A stretch of 64,000 bases of DNA from JAWLHJ01 sp039587535 (GCA_039587535.1 JBDHIF010000003.1:81317-145316); one strand, 5' to 3'. Numbered from the stretch's first letter, positions 26,151 through 34,847 are shown. Notes: generated by a model from the sequence alone, not told the origin. Numbers and translations: made by a program.

Positions 26151-27251
26151 TCAGGCTCCGTCTACAGGTCGGCCGGGTCGGCCGAGCTCAAGTTGCACGA
26201 GGTCCAGCTTGACCTCGGCGGGCGCGGGGATATCTGCTTCCAGCACATCCTGGATGGCACCAGGACCGCCTGCCTCGACCTCACGCGCCTGCTCCTTCGC
26301 GTGGTAGCTGGAACGGACAAGTGGACCGGACTCGACGTGCTTGAAGCCGAGCTCCTCCTCCCCGATTCGCTTCCACTCCGCGAATTCCTGCGGGGTGACC
26401 CAGCGCGCTACCGGGATGTGCATGGGGGATGGCCGGAGATACTGGCCCAGCGTCAGAATGTCCACCGACGCTTCACGCAGATCGACCATCGCCTGACGGA
26501 TCTCGTCCGGCTCCTCACCCATCCCCAGGATGATCCCGGTCTTCGTCAGCATCCCCGGATCGAGCTTCTTCACCGCACCGAGGAAGGAGATGGAGCGCCA
26601 GTAACGGCCGCCCGGACGAACATCGGGGTGCAAGCGCTCCACGGTCTCCACGTTGTGCCCGAGGATCGCCGGCTTCGCGTCCACCACGATCTTCAGGGCA
26701 GGCTCATCGCCCTTGAAGTCCGGGATCAGCACCTCCACGGAGCAGCCCGGCACGGCCTCGTGCACGCGGCGGATGGTCTCGGCGTAGATCCCGGCTCCAC
26801 CGTCCGGAAGCTCGTCCCGATTCACGCTCGTGATGACGACGTGCTCCAGCTCCATCTCCGCGACGGTCTGCGCAACGCGCCTGGGCTCGTCCGTATCCAG
26901 GCCCGACGGCATGCCATGGGCTACGCCGCAGTACTTGCAGGCCCTTGTACACACGTCGCCGAGGATCATGAAGGTGGCCGTCCCGGCCTCCCAGCACTCA
27001 CCGATGTTCGGGCACCCCGCCTCCTCGCAGACCGTGTGGAGGGACTCGGAGCGCATCATCCTTTTAAGGCGGATGTAATTCGCACCACCCGGCGACCGCA
27101 CCTTCAGCCATTCCGGCTTCCGGGAACGGATGTCGATCGTATCCAGCCCCTCGTGAGCACGGATGCGATGGGTGCCCTTGGGCTTGACCGTACCCGTGTT
27201 CTTACCGGAGGGGGCATAGCCTCGCGGTGCTCGGTCGGTGGAGTCGCTCAT
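26151..27251 (-). CDS. lipA: Lipoyl synthase LipA
   Basis: 366 aa, longer than the roughly 300-320 aa norm because of N- and C-terminal extensions. The auxiliary cluster motif CEEAGCPNIGEC and the radical-SAM motif CTRACKYC are both intact, as is the C-terminal serine ligand region (GPLVRSSYHA). It inserts two sulfurs into octanoyl groups, here conveniently on the E2 encoded in the same operon. Its position as first gene before pdhA-pdhB-pdhC links cofactor supply to the enzyme. No lipB is in view. Confidence 0.95.
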   Translation of the reverse strand: MSDSTDRAPRGYAPSGKNTGTVKPKGTHRIRAHEGLDTIDIRSRKPEWLKVRSPGGANYIRLKRMMRSESLHTVCEEAGCPNIGECWEAGTATFMILGDVCTRACKYCGVAHGMPSGLDTDEPRRVAQTVAEMELEHVVITSVNRDELPDGGAGIYAETIRRVHEAVPGCSVEVLIPDFKGDEPALKIVVDAKPAILGHNVETVERLHPDVRPGGRYWRSISFLGAVKKLDPGMLTKTGIILGMGEEPDEIRQAMVDLREASVDILTLGQYLRPSPMHIPVARWVTPQEFAEWKRIGEEELGFKHVESGPLVRSSYHAKEQAREVEAGGPGAIQDVLEADIPAPAEVKLDLVQLELGRPGRPVDGA

Positions 27252-27451
27252 CTTCTGATGACCTCCGCTGCGCGAGATCAGCCGTTCGTTCGCAGCGAGG
27301 AAGGATCGTTGCCTGGAATGCAGATCGCCGGCGGAAGCTCGATGTCGAGGGCCCGCCGGGAGCCAGAAAAGGTAGCCGTAGCCCGTGCGGGGTTACAAGG
27401 ATTCTTTCGGCCGATCCATGGTCCGTCGCCCTCCGGATGCCATTTCCGACG
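27252..27451. other. Intergenic region upstream of lipA-pdhABC
   Basis: 200 bp between the lipA start and the LOG-protein stop, both minus strand. No supported ORF. It is the only sizeable gap upstream of the four-gene lipA-pdh operon and so is the likely promoter region. I see no clear consensus promoter. Confidence 0.4.
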
Positions 27452-28189
27452 TCATTTCCCGTGGCTGATGATGTGGTCACGCACCTGCCCGGGGTCATCG
27501 GTGCAGCAGATGAGCTCGAGATCCTCCGCGGAGATCTTCCCCTCCCGAGCCAGCGTGCCCCGGATCCAATCCATCAGTCCCCGGAAGTAATCCACGCCGA
27601 ACAGCACGACGGGGAAGTCGCTGATCTTGGCCGTCTGGATCAGGGTCAGCGCCTCGAAAAGCTCGTCCAGGGTTCCAAACCCGCCGGGAAAGATCACGAA
27701 CGCCTGGGCGTACTTCACGAACATGGTCTTTCGGACGAAGAAGTAACGGAAGTCCACGGCCACATCGAGGTACGGGTTTTCGTCCTGCTCGAACGGGAGC
27801 TCGATGTTGCAGCCGACAGACGGCGCCTCGCCGAGCTGAGCGCCCTTGTTGGCGGCTTCCATCATGCCCGGGCCACCTCCCGTGATGATGGCGTATCCCG
27901 CCTCGGCGAGAAGCCGAGAGGTCTCTACACACGCCTGGTAGTGCGGGTCTTCCGGGCCGACCCGAGCGGAGCCGAACACCGACACCGCGGGCCCGAGGTC
28001 AGCGAGCTCCTCGAAGCCCTCGACGAACTCGCCCATGATGCGGAATACGCGCCAGGCGTCCATCCCCACCGCGAGGCCGTCCTGGACGTCCAGTAGGCGC
28101 TCGTCCTCGGTCGCAGGTCGGCTGACAGCAGAGCGTCTGCCGGTTTCGGACACGGGGGGGCGGGACGAGTGGGTCGAGGAGTCGGTCAC
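27452..28189 (-). CDS. LOG-family protein (TIGR00730, cytokinin-riboside 5'-monophosphate phosphoribohydrolase-like)
   Basis: 245 aa. The lysine-decarboxylase-like LOG motifs are present: ITGGGPGMMEAANKGA and VIFPGGFGTLDELFEALTLIQT, which bind the nucleotide phosphate and position the catalytic Glu. An N-terminal extension of about 65 residues precedes the Rossmann core at AVSVFGSARV. LOG proteins cleave base from nucleoside 5'-monophosphates (AMP in bacteria). The start is GTG at 28189. It lies 12 bp after the epimerase stop, so the two are probably cotranscribed. Confidence 0.88.
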   Translation of the reverse strand: MTDSSTHSSRPPVSETGRRSAVSRPATEDERLLDVQDGLAVGMDAWRVFRIMGEFVEGFEELADLGPAVSVFGSARVGPEDPHYQACVETSRLLAEAGYAIITGGGPGMMEAANKGAQLGEAPSVGCNIELPFEQDENPYLDVAVDFRYFFVRKTMFVKYAQAFVIFPGGFGTLDELFEALTLIQTAKISDFPVVLFGVDYFRGLMDWIRGTLAREGKISAEDLELICCTDDPGQVRDHIISHGK

Positions 28190-28201
28190 GGCAAGATCGG
28201 G

Positions 28202-29188
28202 TCAAGGGTTGGCGAGAAGCCAAGCGCCGGTGCGAAGAAGGGCCTCTTCGTGCGCGTGAGACGGCGCCCAACCAAGGTGTTCGCGGATGCGGTGCGTCGG
28301 GAACGGGTTCTCCCCCAGTCCCAGCTGGATCAGTCGTTCCAGCGGAAGGTGCTGAGCGCCGGGCGTGGTCATGCCCAGACGCGTGAGGACGCCGCCCACG
28401 GAACGTACGAGGCTCCCCGGTAGCGCGACGAAGCGCGGTGTCTTCCCCATGCCGTCCGCCAGCCTCTCGAACAGCTCGCTCTGCGTGAGAGGGGAGTCCA
28501 TGGCGAGGTTGAAGGTCTCACCGCCCACGCACCGCTCGACGACGAGGCGGAGCCCCGACGCCACGTTGCCCGCGTAGACCACGGGCAATGTGTTCTCCCC
28601 GTCGCCCAGAAGCGGGACGAGCGGGAGCCTCAGCACCCGGGCGATCGCCGGCGCCATGAGGCGATCACGTTCTCCGTAGACCGCGGAAGGACGGACGATG
28701 GTGACAGGAAGCCCACGCTGTTCCTCGATGCCCCGGACCACCTCCTCAGCCTCGCGCTTTGAGCGCGCATAGAGGTCTCCGGCTGGAATGGGGTGATCGA
28801 TCGGAGTCTGCTCGTCTTTGAGTCCCGGGGCACCGCCGTACACCGCGACGGTCGACACGTGGGTCACGTGCTCTACACCGGCCAGACGCGCGGCAGTGAG
28901 CACGTTCCGCGTTCCGTCCACGTTGCTCTCGCGCACCTTCGGCCAGGAGCCCCCCGCATAGACCTGCGCGGCCGCGTGCACCAAGCGCTGGCATCCCTCC
29001 ATGAGCGGCGCCAGGCTCTCGGCGTCGGACCGGATGTCGCCGCGCACGACGACGCAGCCAGCCTGGTCGAGGTAGGTCGTGTCTGAAGCGTCACGGCACA
29101 GGCCGACAACCTCGTGGCCGGCCGCGACGAGCTCACCCACCAGGTGCGACCCGATGAGGCCGCTGGCGCCGGTGATGAAAACCCTCAT
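28202..29188 (-). CDS. NAD-dependent epimerase/dehydratase (extended SDR)
   Basis: About 328 aa. Rossmann motif at the very N-terminus (MRVFITGASGLIGSHLV), Asp in VVRGDIRSD, the catalytic Ser/Thr strand HVSTVAVYG and YARSKREAEE (YxxxK). Relatives act on nucleotide sugars, dihydroflavonol-like or 3-beta-hydroxysteroid-like substrates; the specificity is not readable. The ATG at 29188 puts the Gly-rich motif at the expected position; a second ATG 27 bases upstream is possible. It sits between the LOG gene and the zinc-ribbon/TPR gene on one strand. Confidence 0.85.
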   Translation of the reverse strand: MRVFITGASGLIGSHLVGELVAAGHEVVGLCRDASDTTYLDQAGCVVVRGDIRSDAESLAPLMEGCQRLVHAAAQVYAGGSWPKVRESNVDGTRNVLTAARLAGVEHVTHVSTVAVYGGAPGLKDEQTPIDHPIPAGDLYARSKREAEEVVRGIEEQRGLPVTIVRPSAVYGERDRLMAPAIARVLRLPLVPLLGDGENTLPVVYAGNVASGLRLVVERCVGGETFNLAMDSPLTQSELFERLADGMGKTPRFVALPGSLVRSVGGVLTRLGMTTPGAQHLPLERLIQLGLGENPFPTHRIREHLGWAPSHAHEEALLRTGAWLLANP

Positions 29189-29211
29189 CGAGGGGGATTC
29201 CTGGAAGGGCT

Positions 29212-30009
29212 TCAACGCCCGGCCAGGAATGCCTCCGCTGTGTCTCGCACCAGGTCCATGGTGGTGCGGTGATCCAGGTATTCCTGGAGGCCCCGCTGCA
29301 TCTGGGCATCGTAAACGGCCAGGAGGTGCTCGTAATAGGCCGCGGCCTGATCCATTCTCCCGAGCTCCTCCGCCGCGGCCGCCGCCGCCGTCAAACCCAG
29401 GATGTGGTCAGGGTCCTCCTGGAGAATGGACTCGGCGGTAAGCAGCGCCCCCTCCAGGTCCATGGCGGTGCGCTGGAGCAGCGAGAGGTGAAAGAGCCCG
29501 TCGAGATCAAGCGGCTGGGCACGCTCGTATGCGCCGATGGCCATGGGTACGAAGGCCTGCGCCTGAGCCGAATCACCCTGCTCGACGCTCGTCATCACTC
29601 GATTGAAGAGCCGGTCTGCGGCTTCCCGTGGCGTCATCGAGCTGAGGTCCACGCCCGCCGCCCCCGCCGGCGCGGCGGGCGTGGTCGCGGAGCCAGGCGG
29701 TGCGACCGGTCCCGGGCGCACCATCGAGACCCCGATGGCCACGATCAGCCCGAACATGGCTGCTCCCGCGATCCACCATGGAAGGTTCTGTCCCCCGACG
29801 ACGGCCGCCGCTGCTGCTCGACGGTCCCCGGATGCGCCTGCGGCGTTCTTCGCTCCGCATTGGCTGCAAAAGGCCGAGGATGGGCCGAGCTTTCCCCCGC
29901 ATTGACTGCAGAAGCGGCCCCCGAGCTTGGCACCGCAGCTCTGGCAGAAGTTGCCGGCAGCCGGCTTCTGACACTCCGGGCAGAGGGGCCCGGACGGACT
30001 GGAACTCAT
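29212..30009 (-). CDS. Zinc-ribbon membrane protein with C-terminal TPR-like domain
   Basis: 265 aa, no recognised family. The first 55 residues hold four CxxC knuckles in a row (CPEC, CQSC, CSQC, CSQC), i.e. two zinc ribbons. A single membrane helix follows at about 75-95 (WWIAGAAMFGLIVAIGV), then a Pro/Ala linker and a helical region with TPR-like pairs from about 125 to the end (LFHLSLLQRTAMDLEGALL, AAAEELGRMDQAAAYYEHLL). The ribbons would be cytosolic and the TPR part probably periplasmic. A scaffolding role is plausible but no partner is evident. Confidence 0.7.
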   Translation of the reverse strand: MSSSPSGPLCPECQKPAAGNFCQSCGAKLGGRFCSQCGGKLGPSSAFCSQCGAKNAAGASGDRRAAAAAVVGGQNLPWWIAGAAMFGLIVAIGVSMVRPGPVAPPGSATTPAAPAGAAGVDLSSMTPREAADRLFNRVMTSVEQGDSAQAQAFVPMAIGAYERAQPLDLDGLFHLSLLQRTAMDLEGALLTAESILQEDPDHILGLTAAAAAAEELGRMDQAAAYYEHLLAVYDAQMQRGLQEYLDHRTTMDLVRDTAEAFLAGR

Positions 30010-30171
30010 TGTGCGCTATGACTCCGGATCGTCTGCAATGATCGGGCGAGGAGGGTGTCGGCGTGCCCGAGACCCGCGGTTATCGACACCACTTCGGGCG
30101 GCAAGCTCACCTTCGAGATGGTACCGTTGCGGCCGACGCGCTGCAACGGAACGAGCGGCTGCGGCCCGCCC

Positions 30172-30930
30172 TCAGAGGCCCGAGGGATGGTCCAGGAACT
30201 GCCACTCCAGATCGAATCGATCCGCCACGTGCTGCGCGAGGGCCCTCACGCCGAAGGTCTCCGTCGCATAGTGCCCGCCGAAGAGCACGTTCACCCCGAG
30301 TTCCATCGCATCGATGAAGGTATGGTGCGGACCCTCGCCCGTGACGAGGGCGTCGAGCCCCAGCTCCGCGGCGTCCCGCAGGAAGGAGGCGCCTCCCCCC
30401 GTCACCACCCCCACGCTCCGGACCTCCGTCGGGCCCCCGTCAATAAGGTGCACCCCTACCCCCAGAACGTCGCCAAGCGCAGATGCCAGAGCGCTGGGCT
30501 CTACCGGCTCGGGTGTTCGTCCCCGCCACCCGACCTCGACGCCCTCGTACGACCCGAAGCGCTCGAGGTCTCGCAGCTCCAAGGCGCGTGCCAGGAGCGC
30601 ACAGTTCCCCACCTCGGGGTGCGCATCCAGGGGAAGGTGCGCGCTGTAGAGTCCGAGGCCCGCCAGCATCAGGGGCCGCACTCTCTTGTACAGCGGCCCC
30701 GTAAGGGGCGCAGATCCGCCCCAAAACAACCCGTGGTGCACCAAGAGCAGGTCGACGTCGGCGGCCACGGCGTCCTCGATGGTCGCGATTGAGGCATCCA
30801 CCGCCGCCCCGATTCGAGACACGTCTCGCGTCCCTTCCACCTGAATCCCGTTGTACGCAAGCCGGTAGTCCGGATGCCCCCCTATAGACAGGTAGCGATC
30901 CATGTACTCGACGATTGATTCCATCTTCAT
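30172..30930 (-). CDS. NIF3/YbgI-type dinuclear metal-centre protein
   Basis: 252 aa, the compact bacterial NIF3 form. Metal ligands are visible in LLLVHHGLFW (His-His) and near the C-terminus in GHYATETFG, with AYNGIQVEG at the N-terminus and the VTGEGPHHTFIDA segment. The proteins form hexameric toroids; GTP cyclohydrolase I type 2 activity has been proposed but the general role is unsettled. Two in-frame ATGs (30930, 30924) are possible. Its upstream region is the 264-bp gap with DnaA-box-like sites. Confidence 0.9.
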   Translation of the reverse strand: MKMESIVEYMDRYLSIGGHPDYRLAYNGIQVEGTRDVSRIGAAVDASIATIEDAVAADVDLLLVHHGLFWGGSAPLTGPLYKRVRPLMLAGLGLYSAHLPLDAHPEVGNCALLARALELRDLERFGSYEGVEVGWRGRTPEPVEPSALASALGDVLGVGVHLIDGGPTEVRSVGVVTGGGASFLRDAAELGLDALVTGEGPHHTFIDAMELGVNVLFGGHYATETFGVRALAQHVADRFDLEWQFLDHPSGL

Positions 30931-30981
30931 CCCTCAGCTCCCTTCGAACGGGGGTCGCGCCCTGCGTCTCGGTGGACGAAT

Positions 30982-31103
30982 TGTGGAAAAAGCAGCCAGC
31001 TACCTCGCATCACGACCTTGTCCACAGGCCGTAGGGCGCCGTAACACATATATGGACAAGGAGTTATAGCTTATCTTGGAACCCTTCGTGAGCATTTTCC
31101 ACA
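30982..31103. promoter_or_regulatory. Cluster of four DnaA-box-like sites with AT-rich patch
   Basis: The 264-bp gap between the NIF3 gene and bactofilin holds four near-matches to TTATCCACA: TTTTCCACA on the minus strand (30990-30982), TTGTCCACA (31018-31026), TTGTCCATA on the minus strand (31059-31051) and TTTTCCACA (31095-31103). Three differ from consensus at one position and TTGTCCATA at two. Between the last two lies the most AT-rich segment nearby (about 31045-31077). This could be an accessory DnaA-binding locus or part of the origin. It also holds the promoter of the minus-strand NIF3 gene. Confidence 0.55.
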
Positions 31104-31194
31104 GCCGAGTGGGAGGTGGGGAAAAGCGCGGACCCGAGACGGTGCCTCAGGCCTTGCCGGCCGGAGCGGCAGAATCAGAACCAGAGGTCGAGTT

Positions 31195-31569
31195 CTAGCC
31201 GTAAGTCACGGCCTCGTCACCCAACATGTCGACACGCCCGTTGAACACCGCGCCCTCCTCGAGCTGAAGGCGAGGAGTGCTCACGTCCCCCTCGATACGG
31301 CAGGTCGCCTGGAGCTCCAACCGCGACTCCGCGGTGACCGAGCCTTCCACGAGACCGGAGATCACCGCGTCCTGAGTGTAAACGTCCCCCACGACCCGGC
31401 CGTTCTTCCCAATAACCACTGCCTTTCCAGCCCGGACGCCCCCCTGCACGGCGCCCTCGATACGCAGTGACCCGTCCGTCTCACAGTCCCCGACAACCTT
31501 CATCCCCGGCCCGATGATGGAGATGACCGACTCCGGTACGCTGCCCTGACTGGTGCGATCACGCGCCAT
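31195..31569 (-). CDS. Bactofilin
   Basis: 124 aa, nearly all one bactofilin (DUF583) domain. Right-handed beta-helix repeats are visible: GDCETDGSLRIEGAVQGGV, GKNGRVVGDVYTQDAVISGLVEGSVTAES, LQATCRIEGDVSTPRLQLEEGAVFNG. Short unstructured ends flank the core. Bactofilins form nucleotide-free filaments at the membrane and guide cell-wall enzymes or chromosome-segregation factors. The next genes, an M23 peptidase and parB-parA, are the classic partners (CcmA-Csd in Helicobacter; bactofilin with ParABC in Myxococcus). Filament formation is family knowledge. Confidence 0.92.
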   Translation of the reverse strand: MARDRTSQGSVPESVISIIGPGMKVVGDCETDGSLRIEGAVQGGVRAGKAVVIGKNGRVVGDVYTQDAVISGLVEGSVTAESRLELQATCRIEGDVSTPRLQLEEGAVFNGRVDMLGDEAVTYG

Positions 31570-31632
31570 GCGCTGAAACTCCCGTAGAGATGAGTGACAT
31601 GTCGGCCGCGAAGCCGACGGGGTCCAACGCCG

Positions 31633-32412
31633 TCATGACGGTTGTTGGACCATGCTGAGCGGATCCACCGGCTCGCCGTCCGTGAGGACTTCGAAGTGGA
31701 GATGGGGCCCCGTGGACCGACCGGTCGAACCCGAGAGGGCGATCACCTGCCGCTCGCGCACCTGTTGCCCGAGTGTGACCAACGTGAGGGAGGCGTGCCC
31801 ATAGAGGGTGGTATAGCCATCGCCGTGATCGATCACGACGTATCGCCCGTACACCGCATCCTCTCCCACGTCTGCCACCACGCCCCCGCCCGATGCTCGG
31901 ATATAGGAGTCGGATGGTACGGCGATATCAAGACCGGGGTGTCTTCCCTCGAACCCCTCGTGCAGGCCCTGCGTGACGAATCCCCGCTCAGTCAGCGGCC
32001 ACAGGGTGGGCGGCGAAGGCCCCGCACGGCGGGCCTCGACGCCCGCGGACGTCCGACGCGCCAGGGTGACCGGGGGGAGCCACATGTCCGACGGCTCATC
32101 GATAGCCTGCACCCCGAACATTCGGCGAATGTTCTCGTACTGCGTCTCGATCGTCTCCAGCCGGTCCACCAACGCCGTGACGCGGGCCTGGTCTTGTTCC
32201 AGAACGACGACCTGCTCCTCCAGCTCCGACACCTTGAGCGCTCGAGCCGCCAGGTACCACCAGCTGCCCACCATAAGCACGAGCATGAGCGCCAAACCCA
32301 CGGCCGCGGCCGCAAGCTGCCGGAGTCGGCGGTACGAAAGGTGATACGTCCTGCTGTCACGTCCGCCGTGGGGAACCACGACGACGGAAAGCCGGCGAGG
32401 ATCTGTGCTCAC
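31633..32412 (-). CDS. M23 (LytM) peptidase with membrane anchor and coiled coil
   Basis: 259 aa. A basic N-terminus, one membrane helix at about 34-55 (AAAAVGLALMLVLMVGSWWY), a coiled coil at about 58-95 (ELEEQVVVLEQDQARVTAL) and a LytM domain with its zinc motifs HPGLD (HxxxD) and HLHFEV, plus DHGDGYTTLYGH. All catalytic ligands are present, so it should be an active D,D- or D,L-endopeptidase in the periplasm. Its place next to bactofilin matches the Helicobacter CcmA/Csd arrangement controlling cell shape. Confidence 0.92.
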   Translation of the reverse strand: MSTDPRRLSVVVVPHGGRDSRTYHLSYRRLRQLAAAAVGLALMLVLMVGSWWYLAARALKVSELEEQVVVLEQDQARVTALVDRLETIETQYENIRRMFGVQAIDEPSDMWLPPVTLARRTSAGVEARRAGPSPPTLWPLTERGFVTQGLHEGFEGRHPGLDIAVPSDSYIRASGGGVVADVGEDAVYGRYVVIDHGDGYTTLYGHASLTLVTLGQQVRERQVIALSGSTGRSTGPHLHFEVLTDGEPVDPLSMVQQPS

Positions 32413-32419
32413 CGGAGAA

Positions 32420-33298
32420 TCACCCGACGACGTCGCCGATGGTTCGCCGGGTCATCAGCTCGAAGATACGCTCGAAGTCGTCGTCGTTGTGGTAGGCGAT
32501 CTGGATGGTGCCCCGGCCCCCTCGGGACGGCTTCACCGCGACGCGTGTCGCGAGGTGGTCGCGCAACGCGTCCTCCAGGGACTGAAGAACCGGATCCAAG
32601 GCGGGCCGCTTCTTCTTGTTCGCCGGCCGGATCGCTCCAGCCCGCCGCTCGGTTTCACGAACGGACCACCCCTCTTTGGCGCACTGCCGTGCCAACTCGC
32701 TCGCCCTGCCCGGGTCGTCCACGGCCAGGAGCGCCCTGGCGTGCCCCGGCGTCAGCGCACCCTCCTGGAGGAGCCGGCGAACCGCCGCCGGGAGATTCAG
32801 CAGGCGCACTATATTCGCCACCGTGGACCGGTCCTTGCCCACGGACTTGGCGATATCCGTGTGGCTGAGCCCGAACTTCTCTGCCAACGCGACATATCCC
32901 TCGGCCTCCTCCAGCACGGACAAGGCTTCACGCTGCAGATTCTCGACCAGAGCCAGAACCAGCAGGGTCTCGTCACTGGCGTCGCGAACCACGACCGGAG
33001 CGTCGGTCCAGCCCAACGAAGAGATCGCGCGAAACCGGCGCTCCCCGGCGATGAGCTCGAACCTATCCCGAGCGCTGGGCGAAGGACGGACGACTAGAGG
33101 CTGGAGGAGCCCGTTCGCGTCGATGGACTGCGCGAGGTCCGAGAGCTCCTGCTCGGTGAAGACGGTTCGCGGCTGCAACGGATTCGGGACGATGGCGGCG
33201 AGCGGTAACGTGCGGATCTCGGTGCGGTCCGTCTCGGGCTCGAGATACTCCCCGATCAGCGCGCTCAGCCCCTTCCCGAGGCGCGGGCGTTCGCTCAT
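32420..33298 (-). CDS. parB: Chromosome-partitioning protein ParB
   Basis: 292 aa. N-terminal RLGKGLSALIGE peptide that stimulates ParA, the CTP-binding ParB/sulfiredoxin domain with GERRFRAI and ENLQRE, a helix-turn-helix (LSHTDIAKSVGKDRSTVANIVRLLNLP) and a C-terminal dimerisation domain. It loads at parS and slides as a CTP clamp. Two parS sites lie 1.5 kb away at 34816 and 34848. The ATG overlaps the parA stop (ATGA). Confidence 0.95.
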   Translation of the reverse strand: MSERPRLGKGLSALIGEYLEPETDRTEIRTLPLAAIVPNPLQPRTVFTEQELSDLAQSIDANGLLQPLVVRPSPSARDRFELIAGERRFRAISSLGWTDAPVVVRDASDETLLVLALVENLQREALSVLEEAEGYVALAEKFGLSHTDIAKSVGKDRSTVANIVRLLNLPAAVRRLLQEGALTPGHARALLAVDDPGRASELARQCAKEGWSVRETERRAGAIRPANKKKRPALDPVLQSLEDALRDHLATRVAVKPSRGGRGTIQIAYHNDDDFERIFELMTRRTIGDVVG

Positions 33299-34086
33299 GG
33301 TGCCTCCTGGGGTGCCGGGCGTGCGTTGCGCGCTATAACCTCTTGTGCCAGAGCAAGATACGCCTGTGCACCGGAGGACATCACGTCGTATTGGACAATG
33401 GGCTGGCCGAAGCTCGGCGCCTCAGCCAGACGCACGTTCCGAGGGATCGCCGACTCGTAGACCTTGTCGCCGAAATAGTCCCGGGCCTCCGCGGCAACCT
33501 GCCGGGAGAGGTTCAGCCTGCGGTCGTACATCGTGAGAAGGACGCCCTCGATGTCGAGGTTGGGGTTCAACCCGCGCTGCACCAGGCGGACCGTATTGAG
33601 GAGCTGGCTCAGGCCCTCGAGCGCATAGAACTCGCACTGGATGGGGATCAGCACCGAATCAGCAGCCGTAAGGGTATTGAGCGTCAGGAGGCCGAGAGAG
33701 GGCGGGCAGTCCACGAGGACGAAGTCGTATTCCGCCCGCACCTCCTGCAACGCATTACGGAGGATGGACTCACGATTCGGCGTCGATACGAGCTCGATCT
33801 CCGCGCCGACGAGGTCCCGGGTGGTGGGCACCACGTCCAGTCCCGGAATGTGCACGTCCTTCACCGTGGCCTCTCTCAAGGGCCGGCGACCGATGAGAAC
33901 GTCATAGGCGGTCGGCCGGCTGGCTCGGTCCGTGATTCCCAAGCCGCTGCTGGCGTTTCCCTGGGGATCGATATCCACCACGAGCGTGCGCTGTTCCGCC
34001 ACGGCCAGGGACGCGCCGAGATTGATGGCCGTGGTGGTCTTGCCTACCCCGCCCTTCTGGTTTGCGATGGCGATGACGTGGGACAT
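33295..34086 (-). CDS. parA: Chromosome-partitioning ATPase ParA (Soj)
   Basis: 263 aa, a chromosomal-type ParA without the N-terminal HTH of plasmid forms. Deviant Walker A KGGVGKTTT at the start with the signature Lys, switch I DIDPQGNASSGLG, and FVLVDCPPSLGLLTLN as Walker B. It forms nucleoid-bound dimers that pull ParB-parS complexes. parB is translated by coupling immediately after it. Confidence 0.95.
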   Translation of the reverse strand: MSHVIAIANQKGGVGKTTTAINLGASLAVAEQRTLVVDIDPQGNASSGLGITDRASRPTAYDVLIGRRPLREATVKDVHIPGLDVVPTTRDLVGAEIELVSTPNRESILRNALQEVRAEYDFVLVDCPPSLGLLTLNTLTAADSVLIPIQCEFYALEGLSQLLNTVRLVQRGLNPNLDIEGVLLTMYDRRLNLSRQVAAEARDYFGDKVYESAIPRNVRLAEAPSFGQPIVQYDVMSSGAQAYLALAQEVIARNARPAPQEAP

Positions 34087-34265
34087 TCAGTGCACGCTTC
34101 GGAGGTGGATGTGCGGGGAACTCAATATACGCCATCCAGACGCTTTCGGAATGCAGGAACCGGCAAGCTTGACCCGAGAGGGCACAGGGAGGAGCTTTTC
34201 CGAGTGGGTCCGGGTAATCGGCTCGCGGTGATCCGGAAACGACCGTTCCCGTCGGAGCATACACG
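34087..34265. promoter_or_regulatory. Divergent intergenic region parA / lipoprotein
   Basis: 179 bp between the minus-strand parA start and the plus-strand lipoprotein start. It must hold the parAB promoter and the lipoprotein promoter. A modest AT-rich patch occurs near 34120-34150. No clear consensus promoter or parS site is visible in it. Confidence 0.35.
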
Positions 34266-34757
34266 ATGCACCCCTCTACCGTCACACTGGCCGCTCGCGC
34301 CCGAAAGTGCCCGCAGCGCGTCCTGATCGTACTTGCCGCGGCGGTCCTGCTGGTCGGGTGCGGTGGATCCGATCCGACCGACGTCACCGAGCCCGACCCC
34401 GATGTGGCACCGTTCGTCGGCACCTGGGAAGCCGTTGTGTTCGAGGTTACCAACTTGGCTGACCAGGATCAGGTTCTAGACGTGGTTGCCATAGGCTCGT
34501 TCTCGCTCAACGTCCAGCCGAGCGGGTTCTACACGGCCACGCTCGTGGTGGAGGAGTCGCTCAACGTGGAGAACGGGCAACTGACTGTGATCGGGAACTC
34601 TATCCGATTGGGCCCCACCGACGGGCAGGCGACAACCGCTGAGTATGCGTTCCTGGGCCCGAACAGGGTCGAGCTGAACGGCCCCACCGAGTTTGACTTC
34701 AACTTCGACGGCGAGCCGGAGACCGCTAGAGCCCGCATCATCCTCGAACGGACCTGA
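34266..34757 (+). CDS. Lipocalin-like lipoprotein, hypothetical
   Basis: 163 aa. A signal peptide with lipobox LLVGC (Cys about 32) followed by an acidic linker. The mature part begins 'FVGTWEAVVFEVTNLADQDQ' and is all-beta with short alternating strands, similar to lipocalin-like domains that open with a GxW motif. No function is assigned. It is the only plus-strand gene between parA and mnmG and lies beside the parS sites, which probably reflects position rather than function. Confidence 0.7.
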   Translation: MHPSTVTLAARARKCPQRVLIVLAAAVLLVGCGGSDPTDVTEPDPDVAPFVGTWEAVVFEVTNLADQDQVLDVVAIGSFSLNVQPSGFYTATLVVEESLNVENGQLTVIGNSIRLGPTDGQATTAEYAFLGPNRVELNGPTEFDFNFDGEPETARARIILERT

Positions 34758-34815
34758 CCCTCCGGTTCGGCTCGCGCGTCCGTAGCTGCTTTGGTGTGGT
34801 GGTTCGGGCGTGTGG

Positions 34816-34831
34816 TGTTTCACGTGAAACG
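34816..34831. promoter_or_regulatory. parS site 1
   Basis: TGTTTCACGTGAAACG matches the universal parS palindrome TGTTTCACGTGAAACA at 15 of 16 positions; the last base differs. It lies between the lipoprotein and mnmG genes, 16 bp from the perfect copy. Confidence 0.9.
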
Positions 34832-34847
34832 GTCGACGGCCCTGGCC

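Noticed and set aside
26034..27590. Long plus-strand open frame opposite lipA and pdhA
   Set aside because: A shadow of two well-supported genes on the minus strand, with no domain resemblance.
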